A stretch of DNA of 64,000 nt from the NCBI GenBank assembly GCA_018697195.1, contig CM031864.1, forward strand, positions 26,322,944-26,386,943. The letters run 5' to 3'. Shown here one piece after another: positions 1 through 11,210 of this stretch. The DNA is from Certhia americana (taxonomy: Eukaryota; Chordata; Aves; Passeriformes; Certhiidae). Both the position numbers and the translations under genes were made by a program. Each line of letters begins with the position of its first letter. The stretch's first letter is position 1. The notes under the pieces are model-generated. The model searched no databases, was not told the origin of the DNA, and saw only the letters and a list, made by a program, of their open reading frames with translations.

Positions 1-1001
1 CTTAGGCAGTTGAGTGTAGCTTTTGCTAAGTTAGAACTGATTAGATATAGATAAGTTGCTTTTATTGAAATAAAATGATTGAATTGATAAATCTGAAGTG
101 CTTGTAGTTTTCATAGCACTGCAGTCATTGATTTGGGGGGGAAATCCTGTAGGCTGAAGCCTTTTGGTTGCTGGGGCAGTGCAGTGTGTGCTGTGTGGGG
201 CAGAGGAGAAAGGCGCTGCCTGGGCCAGGAGGGATGAATGGACACCAAGTCCTTGTGACTTGTGGCACAAAGTGGTCGTTTGATGCAAAAGCCCCTTTTT
301 TGTGTCCAGTTGTCCTCCTAGAGAGCTGCCCTGGTGCAGGGATCATTCTGTAGGATCTCGGCAGGAAGGAGTGCTCTCAGCCATGCCAAGTGGGTTTTGC
401 AGAACTCCCTGTTCTTCAGGGGAGCAGCTCCCAGGATGTTCTATGGAACTCATTGTGAGGCTCACAGTGATTTTCCTGCCAGGAGATTGGATCCCACTCA
501 CTGTGTCAGGTGCCCCAGAGGCGCTGCAGCACTAAAATGCATTTGCAAATGCAGCTCTGCTGCCTTGCTGAAAATCTACTGAGACAATGAGCCTGAGAGA
601 ACATGTGCTGGGCAACAGCCACTGTCCAGCTAAAAACTGCAGGATCCCACAGTCTGCCATGCTGGACACTGCCTGTCCTTGGGGTTCAGAGCAAAGCAGA
701 TGTGTGGTTTGTCTCTGTAGTCTCAGGCTCCTGCTTGTTCCCAACCGAGCAATTGCCAGGAGATCTGTGCAGAGCTGCCCGGGCTCCCTGACCAGGCCTC
801 ACAGGAGCTGCAGCACATGGGGTGGCAACCCAGCCTTGTGAGGCTGTAAATGTCTTGGTGCTTACAGAGAGGGGAATGGTGTGGGCTGAGAGGCTCCGTG
901 TTTGCCAGGGTGTTCAAAAGGAAAAGGGAAAATCCTCCTGAACTCAGGCAAAGGGGACCTGCAGCCCACTGAGGTGAGTGCTGAGCACCTCTAGCACCAA
1001 T
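1..1001 (-). repeat. Dispersed repeat, left arm (empty-site copy)
   Basis: Read on the minus strand, this stretch matches 54077-55417 almost base for base over long runs (for example the part around 165-290 matches 54800-54915). The copies are inverted and about 53 kb apart. The match ends near 1001 at ATTGGTGCT and runs off the left edge of the window, so the true end is not visible. In its sense direction it ends with an AATAAA (complement of 61-66), so it could be a long LTR or a retrocopy of a transcript. It lacks the LTR found in the partner arm. Family not recognised. Confidence 0.8.
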
Positions 1002-1343
1002 CCTTCATTCCCATGTCTTTCCCAGCCTGGTCCATGTTCCCATATTTCCATATTTATAATCTGTATCTCCTCCATGCCACCAGAGTTTTTGCATTCGAGG
1101 CAGAGAGTGCTGTTCAGTCTCACAACTGCTCCTGCTTTTAAACTCCCTGCCCTGCCTGTAGCTCTTGGCTGAGGCATTCATCCAATCAACTGTGACAAAC
1201 TGTAGTGAAGCCAAGCACCAGTGAGGCTGCCTTTATTACTCTCTGCTTCAATTATTTTGCTGATTTGGTGTTGTAGTGGTTTTGGTTTGCCAATTTGAGA
1301 ATTCCCAGACAATGCACCATTTTATTGTGGTGGTTTTATTTTC
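1002..1343. other. Unique spacer
   Basis: Nothing gene-like or repeat-like was recognised between the dispersed repeat and the first LTR. Confidence 0.5.
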
Positions 1344-2057
1344 TGTTGTGGGATAGGATTAGGAGAAGAGCAAAGCAGGCTTACACTATGAAAGGTATAA
1401 AGAAAATTTTATTAACAAAACTAAAAGAAGAATAATAAGAATCAGAATAAAACCTTTAGAACACTTCTTCTCCTTCCCCCACACCTTTTTTCCTTCCCAC
1501 TGACAACGTACAGAAGTAACACCCAGAAATCTCAGTCAGTTTTCCACCTCTAGAATAGTCTTTCTTCAGTTCACTCAGGGAGAAGAGAATCTCTTAATAT
1601 GCTATGAAGAATTCTCAACAAGAAAATAGTTCTCTCGTGGTTTCAAGTTCCATGAACAGCAGCCGCCTGGGAATATGCATTTGTGAAGTTCATTCCATCT
1701 TCAACAGCTTTTCCACAGCTGTGCTTCTGGGACATGTCAACTTATGGGGTATTATTTTAAGGATGAAGTGTTCAAAGCAAAGGTTCTCTTCATCTATCTC
1801 TAAGATCATCTTCATCTCTGGGAACAGAGGTTCTCTTCTTCTCTTTGGGCAAAGAGTCTTTATCACTTCATCTCTCTGTTCAAACTTCTCATGGAATGAC
1901 AACCGCTTCAACATCTGCTTACTTGAGCACTGAATGCCTTTGCTCTATAATTTGAACGTTCCATCTTCCCCATACTTCTCCATGATTTAAAGGGATATTC
2001 AATATATCATAGTATATCACCATGGCTTACAAAAGTATTTCAGCCTAAAATAAGGCA
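1344..2057 (-). mobile_element. Probable solo LTR, minus orientation
   Basis: On the plus strand it opens TGTTGTGGGATAGG and ends AATAAGGCA. Both sides carry TTTTC (1339-1343 and 2058-2062), which fits a 5-base target duplication. Read on the minus strand, an AATAAA (complement of 1408-1413) lies about 65 bases before the CACAACA end, as expected for the R/U5 part of an LTR. The duplication is a low-complexity T-rich word and could be chance, so the left (2057) boundary is less certain. No gag, pol or env was seen beside it. Confidence 0.45.
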
Positions 2058-3159
2058 TTTTCTCATTCACTTATCATCTGGGACTTGACTCCTTCTTTAC
2101 TGACCTTGGTGTCTTCATGCTCTTTCTCTATGTGTCTTCACTCCTCTTATTTCTCTCACTTGAGAGAGGATTTGAGGTCTGCAGGTTTCATCTGTGCACT
2201 GAAACAGACAGCATCTCACCCAGGGTCTGCAGAGCCACCCCTAAGTCTCATGATCTCCCAAGGCTCTGGGACAGCCTCTTGGGCCACTTGGGGCCACACT
2301 GGGAAGTTTCTCCAGCGGCCCTGCTGGAAGGGAGGAGAAACATCTAGGATCTCATCGGCCAGGCCCGATGGCTTCCCCTCCTCTGCCTGGCAGCCTCCAG
2401 GGCCCAGCCCAGGCTCAGCTGGGGCGCTGCATGGCCTCCCCCTGCCCTCCTGGCACACCAGGGTGGGAGAAACCTCCTAGCTGGCTCAGCCAGATATTCT
2501 GGGGTTTTCGTCTTAAAATGTGTGTTCACAAAGGCATACTCACCCCTTTCACTGGTTTAATCATGTGTCAATATTCAAAAATTGACCACTGATTGATTCT
2601 CTGTCAGGTCCAGAGGAAGCTAACAAGACTTAACAGGGAACTAATCCATAATAAAAGAATAAATCAAGGCCAAACCAGGACAGGTGTTATTACAGGGTTC
2701 CAATGGTGCTGTGGGCCCTGGTTGGCACCAACCTTTCTGCTTGTTTTTGCTGGAGCCGTTGGTGTAGAAGGTATAAGTTTGTAAGGAAGTTGCCAGTGCA
2801 GATTCCTGAACACAGAAGACATTCTGAACACAGAACAAAGAGGGAACTGAAGTGCCACAGAAGTGGCTCAATTGGTTTAGATTGATGCAAATTATTATTT
2901 TAGATGAGTCCTCTGTGCTTGACACAACTGCATCTTTTTGATCACAAAACCTTACAAAAGTGCTGGTAGAGCTTAAGTTTTTCCAAAACCAGGATGAATG
3001 GATGTAGTCTGCAGTCATGAAGAAGGACACCTGACCATGAGCTCTCAAGTACTGAGCCACTCTTGGCACTTGAATAGTCCCTATGTATGCAAAACAAAGC
3101 TGTTTAATTTGTTGCTTTCTGTTTCAGACACAGAGTAACTGTACTGTAGCTATCAGGGA
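2058..3159. other. Unique sequence with a GC-rich patch
   Basis: About 2200-2480 is clearly more GC-rich than its surroundings, and the open frames there overlap on both strands without codon-like structure. No domain was recognised. The rest is ordinary AT-rich spacer. Confidence 0.4.
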
Positions 3160-3372
3160 GTCATGAAATAGTTTGGGGTGGAAAAGACCTTAAAGCTCAT
3201 GCTGTGCCATGGACAGGGATGCCTTCCACTAGGCCATGTTGCTCCAAGCCCCATCCAGCCTTGGCCACTTCCAGGGATCCAGGAGCAGTCACAGCTTCTC
3301 TGGGCAGCCTATGCCAGGGCCTCCCCACCCTCAGAGGGAACAATCCCTTCCCAATATTCTATCTTAATCTCT
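3160..3372 (-). mobile_element. CR1 LINE 3' fragment
   Basis: On the minus strand this gives the usual CR1 3' region: the Gly/Pro-rich block with CCAGAGAAGCTGTG, CTTCCAGGGATCC in complement, and the GGTCTTTTCCACCCCAAACTATT tail region at the left end. It is truncated at the 5' side, as most avian CR1 copies are. Confidence 0.9.
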
Positions 3373-3651
3373 GCGTCATAAAGTAGATGTCACAATCTGT
3401 TCTTTGCAGGGGTATCACCTTGTGCTTACACCTTGTGCTTTTTGTCCTTTGCCAAGACACCTTTATTTCATTTTGGTAAGGAAAAACACAAAGGATGACG
3501 TTCAGCCCAGGAAGCATTCTGTCCCCATTCCATGGCCTTGCTGAACAGACCAGTGCTCAGATGGGACAACCTCCACTCCTCATCACATACATACTCAGAG
3601 CTGAGGTGAAGCATTGTGCCTTCTCCAATGGTGCAGCAAACACGTTGCTGA

Positions 3652-4097
3652 TGTTGGAGACAGGAATGCAACATGGACACACTGAGTTCATGCAACAACT
3701 GCCGTGGTTTATTAAAGGGTGCCGTTGTTTATAGAGTGAATTTCCCGCTCTTACACGCGCGATTGGTTGGGCTCTTAACTCCACCCATCCCACTGGCCAA
3801 TGATATGTCTGCATCTGTGGTTCAATGGGATTGGCTGGGGTCCCCTGTTTGAGTTCAATTCAGCCAATCACGTTCACACCTGGGACTTCTTTACTTCTGT
3901 TCCCTGGGGAGCTGGTGGGGTTGGTGTCTGTTAGTTTGAATTATCTGTGCAGTTTACAGACCAGCCGTAGCTGTCACACAAACAGATAGTGTTAGAGTTG
4001 GCCTGTTTCTCTACCACCCCAGCTCTACGAAGAGATATTTAAACCAATCCTTGTTTTAAATATTTCTGTTTCCCCATGTCAATGGACTGTCACAACA
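3652..4097 (-). mobile_element. LTR, minus orientation, with promoter and poly(A) signals
   Basis: The minus-strand sequence starts TGTTGTGACAG and ends TCTCCAACA. It contains CCAAT-type boxes, a TATA box (CTATAAA, complement of 3728-3734) and AATAAA (complement of 3708-3713) in the right order for U3-R-U5. No convincing target duplication was found (GCTGA before, CTACC after on the plus strand), so an end may be misplaced or the element rearranged. No internal retroviral genes lie on either side. Confidence 0.65.
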
Positions 4098-5282
4098 CTA
4101 CCCAGATCTTTGTGATTACAGCTGAATACTGACTTTCCTGAACTCATCCTGTGAAAAGTGACCATTTCCTTAACAAGAAAGGAAACAACTGCCCTTGGTG
4201 AAGGTGCCAGAAGAGTTCAAGTTTCATAGTTCTCTTTAAGAAAGGCTGAAGAATATGCCATAAACTGCCTTTTTAATATATATATNNNNNNNNNNAGAAA
4301 GGCTGAAGAATATGCCATAAACTGCCTTTTTAATATATATATATCTCCAGCAAAAGAAGACTTTCACGCTCCTTTCCTTATCAGCAACAGTTCAAATGCA
4401 GACACTGCAGAAAGGGGAAAAAAAAGTAAATTGTGAGACTATAGAAAAATTGCAGTGGAAAGCAGAGTTTAGATCACTGAAGGCTGGCACAGTGAGTGAA
4501 CCTAAATGTTTCACTGTTTCTTGCTCACCGGATAAATATTTGAGTTTAAAGTCAGGGGAAACTTATTCTTAAGGGTGAAAAAAGCAAACTCTGAAAGGGT
4601 TTTGACAATGTAAAATACATCCTCTCCCAAGCTAGCTGATATAAAGAATGCAGCCTTTTAACATGCCTGGACAAGCTTTAAAAATGACTCAATAGATTGT
4701 AGAATTCAGCACATTTTCTTCCCAATTATTTTTGAAGAGATTCTGACAAATATTTTCTAAAGGAGGAATGACAGACTGTCTATTTTATTTTAGTTTTATG
4801 GTACTTTTATTTTTATCCTGTCATGAGAAGCAAATGGCAGAGCTATGATTAGGATAAGCCATGTAAGAGGGCTCAATCTGCACAATTTATAGTGCAGCTT
4901 GCTTTAATCTGTCAGAGAACGTGTGTTATATTGCCTTTCAATAGTGGAGAGAGCTCTGGCTATATATGTTAATAAATTCCAGCCAGACAGTCCTAAAAGA
5001 TGCCAACAATTGCTGGAAGTACTTGAAGCAGAAACTGTCTGCATTATTGAATCCTGGGAGGATTCTTTAGGATACTGTGGATTTCTTGAGCAAAAACCAG
5101 ACAAACAAAGAAAGCCCCCAGCAACCCTGCTATTCAAAAAACCTTTGGGAAAACATTCAAAATGTAGTTACCACAATATTTTTATTAATTAGGTTATAAA
5201 AATTTACCAGTCTGACAAAATTACAGTGATTATTATTATTAATACCAGTAATTTCAAGAATTTTGAGTAATTTTTTTGAAGG
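4098..5282. other. AT-rich unique sequence
   Basis: Apart from the assembly gap at 4286-4295 and its flanking 47-base duplication, nothing is recognised here. The open frames on both strands near 4904-5192 overlap each other and look like chance. Confidence 0.5.
4239..4342. other. Assembly gap (10 N) with duplicated flanks
   Basis: 4239-4285 (47 bases) is repeated exactly at 4296-4342, on either side of ten Ns at 4286-4295. Both copies end in a TA repeat. This is the pattern left when two overlapping contigs were joined with a nominal gap instead of being merged, so the duplication is probably not in the real genome. Confidence 0.9.
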
Positions 5283-5876
5283 TTTTTTTCTCTTTCCTCT
5301 TCCCACTTTTGAATTTATATGCTCTGAAACCCCTTACGTTGTGATCTCAGTGCCACCCAAAATCACAATGCGAGTTTGTTTATATGTATTTAGTAAATCT
5401 GAAAATCCACATTTGACACACGGTGTTCCCCCCTGGTTATTTATGGTTTTTATTGGACTGCCACTGCTGTCTATTTGCAAATCCTCCCCTTCCTAATGGA
5501 TTGATTTCCTGTGCTGAGGTGAATGTGATAGGAAAATTAGATGTAGTATTTGCACTGATGGTTTCTGGGTTTGGATTCTACAACAAGCTTTGAAAGTTGA
5601 ATAACAGGATCCTTGAAATGTCATGGAAAATAATTGAGGGTTCTTACAAAAAAAGGGCTTTTCACATTGACCGTTTTTGCAGTGGGAGTGGCAAGAAAAA
5701 AGTCACAGGTGTCAACACTGAATGTTACTCTAATCCCAGAGATGAAAAAACAGCCTCTTCTGGTTAAGGTTAAGAAACAAAAATTTATTATGTTATCCAG
5801 AAAAGGCAAATGATTTGCTTTAAGTAGTGGAAGAGATAAAGAACCAAACCACACATAGCATTATTGCAGCCATCCA
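5283..5876 (+). repeat. Left arm of a 594-base inverted repeat
   Basis: The reverse complement of this arm is found at 7329-7922. Reading both by eye I see only two differences (near 5734 and 5845 in this arm). Both arms are exactly 594 bases long and similarity stops abruptly at both ends. The 77-codon open frames in the two arms are mirror copies and show no known domain. Confidence 0.95.
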
Positions 5877-6060
5877 TGGATGGTGACTCCACCCTTTCCC
5901 TGGACAGTCTCTTCCAGTGCTTGGCCAGCCTTTCAGTGAGGAAATTTTTTCTAATACCCATCCTGAACCTTCCCTAGTGCAACATAAGGCCTTTCCCCTT
6001 GTCCTACTTGGGAAAAGAACCCAACTCCCTCCTTGCCATAGGGAGCTGGAAAAGCACCTG
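5877..6060 (-). mobile_element. CR1 LINE fragment
   Basis: Minus-strand CR1 of the type with the 'gactccaccacc ... ctgggcagcctgttccagtg' region in complement, running to the 'tcccaactccct' part. It starts directly at the inner edge of the left inverted-repeat arm. Confidence 0.8.
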
Positions 6061-6696
6061 CACTTATTCAGTTGCAGGTGTTACGTATTCTAATTCTGGT
6101 GTTATCTTGATGGATGAGTTGGCAAAACATCTTTGCAATCAGGTATTTTATGGGATTTTCCCAGTGACTTTTTAAACAAAATGGTACTGCAAACCCTTGC
6201 AGACACAAATAGCAGCTTTAGCATCTTCCTTTGGTATGTTTCCATATTTTATTTTACTTTGTTCCTTCTTTGGAAAGGGAGCAACTGAAAGATTTAACCA
6301 GATTAAATGGGATTTCTACCCATCTAGTTACAATCCTAGAGCAAACCAACGTTCTCCAAACCGCCCAGTGCTCTGTTGCCCAACTGAATTTTGGAACAGA
6401 GATAATACTCCTTTATGTAAGTGAAGTATTACATATCTCCTGCTCACAGGCAGTTTCAATCTTACTCTACAGAAGTACAGAAGGGGAAAAAGCATGTTTT
6501 TGTCTGTATCCTGACACAGGAGAAATATTCAGGTGTATTTGACACTGCTATTAGGAAGCCAGAAAAAGCAACAGGATGTTCCTTTTCTATATTCTAAAAG
6601 CCCTGGAGCTAAGGAATGAAGGAATTTGGTTTTGCAAAGGGACATTTTACATCTGCCAATCATGATGGAAAAGGGTAGAGAAGTTTAAACTAAGAG
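6061..6696. other. Spacer inside the inverted repeat
   Basis: AT-rich sequence with overlapping frames at 6197-6542 but no recognisable domain or repeat. Confidence 0.4.
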
Positions 6697-6934
6697 AGAA
6701 GATTTAGATGGGATATTGGTGAGGAATTATTCCCTGTGTGGGTGGGGAGGCCCTAGTACAGGGATCCCAGAGAAGCTGTGGCTGCCCCTGGATCCCTGGA
6801 AGTGTCCAAGGCCAGTCTGGATGGGGCTTGGAGCAACCTGGGATAGTGGAAGGTGTCCCTGCCCTGGCAGGGGGTGGCACTGGGTGGGCTTTAAGGTCCC
6901 TTCCAACCCAAACCATTCCATGATTCCATGATGT
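6697..6934 (+). mobile_element. CR1 LINE 3' end
   Basis: Full CR1 3' block from GGGATATTGGTGAGGAATT through CCCAGAGAAGCTGTGGCTGCC to the tail CCATTCCATGATTCCATGAT. It lies in the loop of the inverted repeat. Confidence 0.95.
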
Positions 6935-7328
6935 AACCATAATATCAGCACAGATTCTGAATGATGAAAGGCCATAATCCGGTATTAGCAGCATTATAAT
7001 ATATATTCTTAAAAATTCCATCTATGACATGAAGAATATTTAATCAATGGAATTATTTCAAAGGTCAAAAAAAGGTGATCCTCTTCTTTCAGGAAAAATA
7101 TGTTTATAGCTCTTTTGAATAAAATTTTTCTGGGTTTTTTAGACCCTCAGAAGATAATCTGACATAAGAAATTGGAGCATTAGCTGTTCCAACATTGCAG
7201 CTTTGATTTTCTGGTGAATGTGAGATTATAATTTCACTTTTTTTTTTTTTTTTTTCCCCCTCTATTACTGTTTTCCTGTGCCTGCCATGAAGTCTAATCC
7301 TTACCCAGGCTGAAATGTGAATTAGGAC

Positions 7329-7922
7329 TGGATGGCTGCAATAATGCTATGTGTGGTTTTGTTCTTTATCTCTTCCACTACTTAAAGCAAATCATTTGCC
7401 TTTTCTGGATAACATAATAAATTTTTGTTTCTTAACCTTAACCAGAAGAGGCTGTTTTTTCACCTCTGGGATTAGAGTAACATTCAGTGTTGACACCTGT
7501 GACTTTTTTCTTGCCACTCCCACTGCAAAAACGGTCAATGTGAAAAGCCCTTTTTTTGTAAGAACCCTCAATTATTTTCCATGACATTTCAAGGATCCTG
7601 TTATTCAACTTTCAAAGCTTGTTGTAGAATCCAAACCCAGAAACCATCAGTGCAAATACTACATCTAATTTTCCTATCACATTCACCTCAGCACAGGAAA
7701 TCAATCCATTAGGAAGGGGAGGATTTGCAAATAGACAGCAGTGGCAGTCCAATAAAAACCATAAATAACCAGGGGGGAACACCGTGTGTCAAATGTGGAT
7801 TTTCAGATTTACTAAATACATATAAACAAACTCGCATTGTGATTTTGGGTGGCACTGAGATCACAACGTAAGGGGTTTCAGAGCATATAAATTCAAAAGT
7901 GGGAAGAGGAAAGAGAAAAAAA
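7329..7922 (-). repeat. Right arm of the 594-base inverted repeat
   Basis: Near-identical reverse complement of 5283-5876. The match ends at 7329 on the inner side (GGATGGCTGC) and 7922 on the outer side (the A-run after GGAAAGAG). A poly-T tract at about 7237-7256 lies in the spacer just before this arm. Confidence 0.95.
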
Positions 7923-7974
7923 TCTTTAAACTGAGTAGATGTGGGATTTTACAACATAGTTTACTAGGCATGTA

Positions 7975-8043
7975 GAATTAGTTGAAGGTTGGACTTGACA
8001 ATCTTGGAAGTATTTTCCAACTTTATTGATTCTATAATTCTAT
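7975..8043 (+). mobile_element. CR1 LINE tail fragment, degraded
   Basis: Contains GTTGAAGGTTGGACTTGACAA and the tail TTGATTCTATAATTCTAT, a worn CR1 3' end. Confidence 0.65.
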
Positions 8044-10215
8044 ATTCGTAATAATTTCTGAGTGTATAGTAGGCCACATGGTGAGAAAGAGATAATATTT
8101 TTTATTAGACCCATTTTTTCCTTATAGAATCAGCACACAAAGTTGTGGTCTGACAGGATTGATTTAAAAAAGCAAGTCTGTCCAGTCTTGAGTGAAGCTC
8201 TAGCTCAGCCTGTTTCTGCAGTGCTCAACTCTGTCTGAAATGGTTAATTTAAACCAGGTTGGGAAAACCCCCATGAATATGTTGCTTTTGGTGTGCTATT
8301 GTCCGAGTGGAAAGCACTCCCTGAACCACACATCATCTGAACCATCTACTCTGCGAAACCGCAAACTCGCCTCACAACTCAAATTTGACAATTTCATCCC
8401 AATTTATTGCCAAGATATTGCCTTTTCAGTGGTTGACCTCTGAAGCTGGATGTCAAGCACTCAATTATTTTCTCACATGAGAAAGTTCTCCCAAGAAGTG
8501 ATTGAATTCTTCTGGAATGAATTTTTGCTGAGGCACAGCGAATGCTCTTATGAGGCACTGTGAAGTTGTACAGTGTTACAGGCTCCCTCCCTCAGCACTG
8601 CACCTGCCTGTAAAACCAGTTATCCTCCCTAATGGTGACCTTACCAACAGCCCAGGATTAAAACTTATCTCACTATTTCATTTTAATCTTTCCAGGAAAC
8701 TTTCAGACTGTTTTAATAAAAGATTGTCTAACAATTTAATAGAGAACAACTCGGTGCAGAATGTTTTTTTATGAGGGGCTGTGGAAGTACTAAGGATATG
8801 ATTACAACCTCTGGTAAGAACTTGGGATTCATTATAAAAAGTTATAGCTTTTACAGTAATTTCTGCCAAGCCTGGCTGCTATCATCACTGCTGTATCATA
8901 GCAGAGGCTGCAAGGAGTAACTAAAACACTGGAAAATTGAGATGCAGCCCCAAGCCCCCTGGACCTAATTTACTGTCAGTGTCCATTGCACTTCCACATC
9001 TTGACACATCTTTCAGCTAATGAGCAAGAACAAAGCTTACAGGCTTCACTCATTAAAATGCAGAGCCCAGTTCTCATTTGCATGAAGACCAAGGTACAGT
9101 TTTGCCCTTAACAGTTCTTTAGGTGCTCTCTTTCAGCCTATCACATAAAATGAGGGAAAAAGAAGGGAAAATGCACCTTCCATTAACTGAACAAAGGGAC
9201 AAGCTTAAAATGGGTAAAGGCAGAAATGCACTGAATTCCCAAAGGCACCTTCCTGAATGGAGGCAGTTCCTTTGGAGTACTGCCTTCTCTCTGCTCCCCT
9301 CTGCTCCTGGCTTTTTCCTCTTCCCAAAGGAAAATTTATAATATCTTCAAATTATAACTCTATACCTCATGGCACTTCCAGCCAGCCTGTAAAAAGCAAT
9401 TAAAATAGAATATGCAGAAGGAATATAAACCCTCTTGATTCAGATCTTAACTAAATCTCCAATTAGAAGTTACAAAAACACTTTCCCTGGAGGTGAGTGT
9501 TAGTCTGTAATTGTCTTATTGCAGTTGTCAGGGACTTTCCTTTTCTGTCTAAATTCTTAACAGGGTGAAGGGTTTGGGGCTTTCAAAAACTAATAGAGAT
9601 CAGGCAAGCTGAGCAGTGTCACTGTCACTTTGTCATCAGGTTTGCTCACTGTTTCACCTGAGCCTCAGCCAAATGCTGAGGGTGGGAGTTATACTCTTCA
9701 TTGGATGTACCAACATCTTTCAAGTAACATGAAAAACTCACCAAATATGGTATTCATTGTGCCCAAATGTCATTATTTGTGAGCCAAACTCATTGCATCT
9801 GGGCTGGTGACTCACAGAGAGCTTCCCTGCATGTTGTTATGGTAATTCCAGCAGTAATATCTCTTTTCTGGGAGTTGATGTAGTAAGTAACTGACTTGAT
9901 TGTCAAGTTTTCCTTCCCTTCTTACACTCTTTTTTCAAGACAAACACCTTCACTAGTGGTTGTTTTTCATGGAGGATCCTTTTTCTTCTTTTTTTCTGTG
10001 TTAATTATACGCTAGTAAGATGAATTCTTAAAAAAATCCTGAATTTTTATTTTGAGTTTGACTCACATGGTGTAAGTTTCCAGTACACAATCAGTGTTGC
10101 ATCTGAAAGAAACTACTTGGCTGCATTTCCTTGTTACACAAAGCCAGGACTTTCTTGGGTCATGTTACATTTTAAGTTAGTTTACTGGAACCAAGCCATT
10201 TTACTTGATTCAGTT

Positions 10216-10262
10216 ATTCATTTCATTTCATTTCATTTCATTTCATTTCATTTCATTTCACT
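10216..10262. repeat. (TTTCA)n microsatellite
   Basis: About nine uninterrupted TTTCA units. Confidence 0.98.
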
Positions 10263-10479
10263 GCTTGCTTATCTGCTGAAATACAGTCTATCATTTCTGT
10301 TCTTTACTGGCTTCACAATAATTATGTAACATATTACAAGCTAAAGATTTTGTCTTAAGCTTATGACTTAAGAAAATAATTAAAGCACTCTTCTTTTTGT
10401 CTGAATGAGGCAAAAGTATATAGGATAAGAATTACATCATTTCCAACTAAAGGAAGCAGTATGAGGATCTTAAGATCAC

Positions 10480-10480
<1 letters not shown>

Positions 10481-10512
<32 letters not shown>

Positions 10513-10527
10513 AGGAAAAAAAAAAAA
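10481..10527. repeat. Poly(A) tract, interrupted
   Basis: Thirty As (10481-10510), GGAGG, then twelve As, followed by a third A-run near 10540. It is probably length-variable. No retrotransposed transcript was recognised upstream of it. Confidence 0.95.
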
Positions 10528-11007
10528 TTATTTCATAATAAAAAAAAAAATAATTCCATATTGATCTGTTTCTGCACAAATACACAATTCATATTGCCAA
10601 AAATATCAAGTACATTTCAGATTTTTATCTTTGCAACATAGACAAAGAACAATTACTCTTTGTACAAAACCAGCAAGGTGTATAAACTACTTTAGTGCCT
10701 CAATATGTGTAATGAATGTTTCCTAACTCAGTTAGGTCCTACAGACCACATTACACCTGTAATTCCCCCAGGTCATTGGTAGTGTATTGAAGATTCCCCT
10801 TTTACTGTGCATCACTGCAGAGGTGCTCAAAACCATTTCCAGGACGTGTTTTCTCTCTGGAAAGCAAAGATTACCGATCCTGCTATTTCCCAGGAGGACT
10901 CCAACATCACCAACGCCGTAAAGACTGTATAATTTGACAAAGAATTAAGCAAATTGAAGAAATGATGGTAGAAGGAAACTATTGCATTATTTCAACTGCT
11001 AGAGGTC

Positions 11008-11210
11008 AGGGCTAGATGGGATATTGGACAGTAGTTCCTCCTGTGAGGGTGGTGAAGCCCTGGCACAGGGTGCCCAGTGGAGCTGTGGGTGTCCCCTGGA
11101 TCCCTGGAATTGTCCAAGGCCAGGTTGGATGGACCTTGGAGCAACCTGGGGCTAGTGGAAGATGTCCCTGCCCATGGCAGAGGTGGGGTGAGATGGACTG
11201 GGATTTGTTA
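11008..11210 (+). mobile_element. CR1 LINE 3' fragment
   Basis: Shows GGATATTGGACAG, GTGAGGGTGGTGAAGCCCTGG and TCCAAGGCCAGGTTGGATGG. The last tail repeats are missing. Confidence 0.9.

Larger units (their letters stand above)
8044..11007. other. Unique AT-rich sequence with possible conserved noncoding DNA
   Basis: No gene or large repeat was recognised. Around 8990-9100 there is a run of homeobox-like words (CTAATGAG, CATTAAAA) and a perfect octamer ATTTGCAT at 9076-9083. It also contains the TTTCA microsatellite and the poly(A) tracts listed separately. Confidence 0.4.

Noticed and set aside
5621..7584. A conserved 77-codon protein present twice (5621-5854 minus, 7351-7584 plus)
   Set aside because: The two are mirror images inside the inverted repeat arms. 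Identity is explained by the DNA duplication, not by protein selection.
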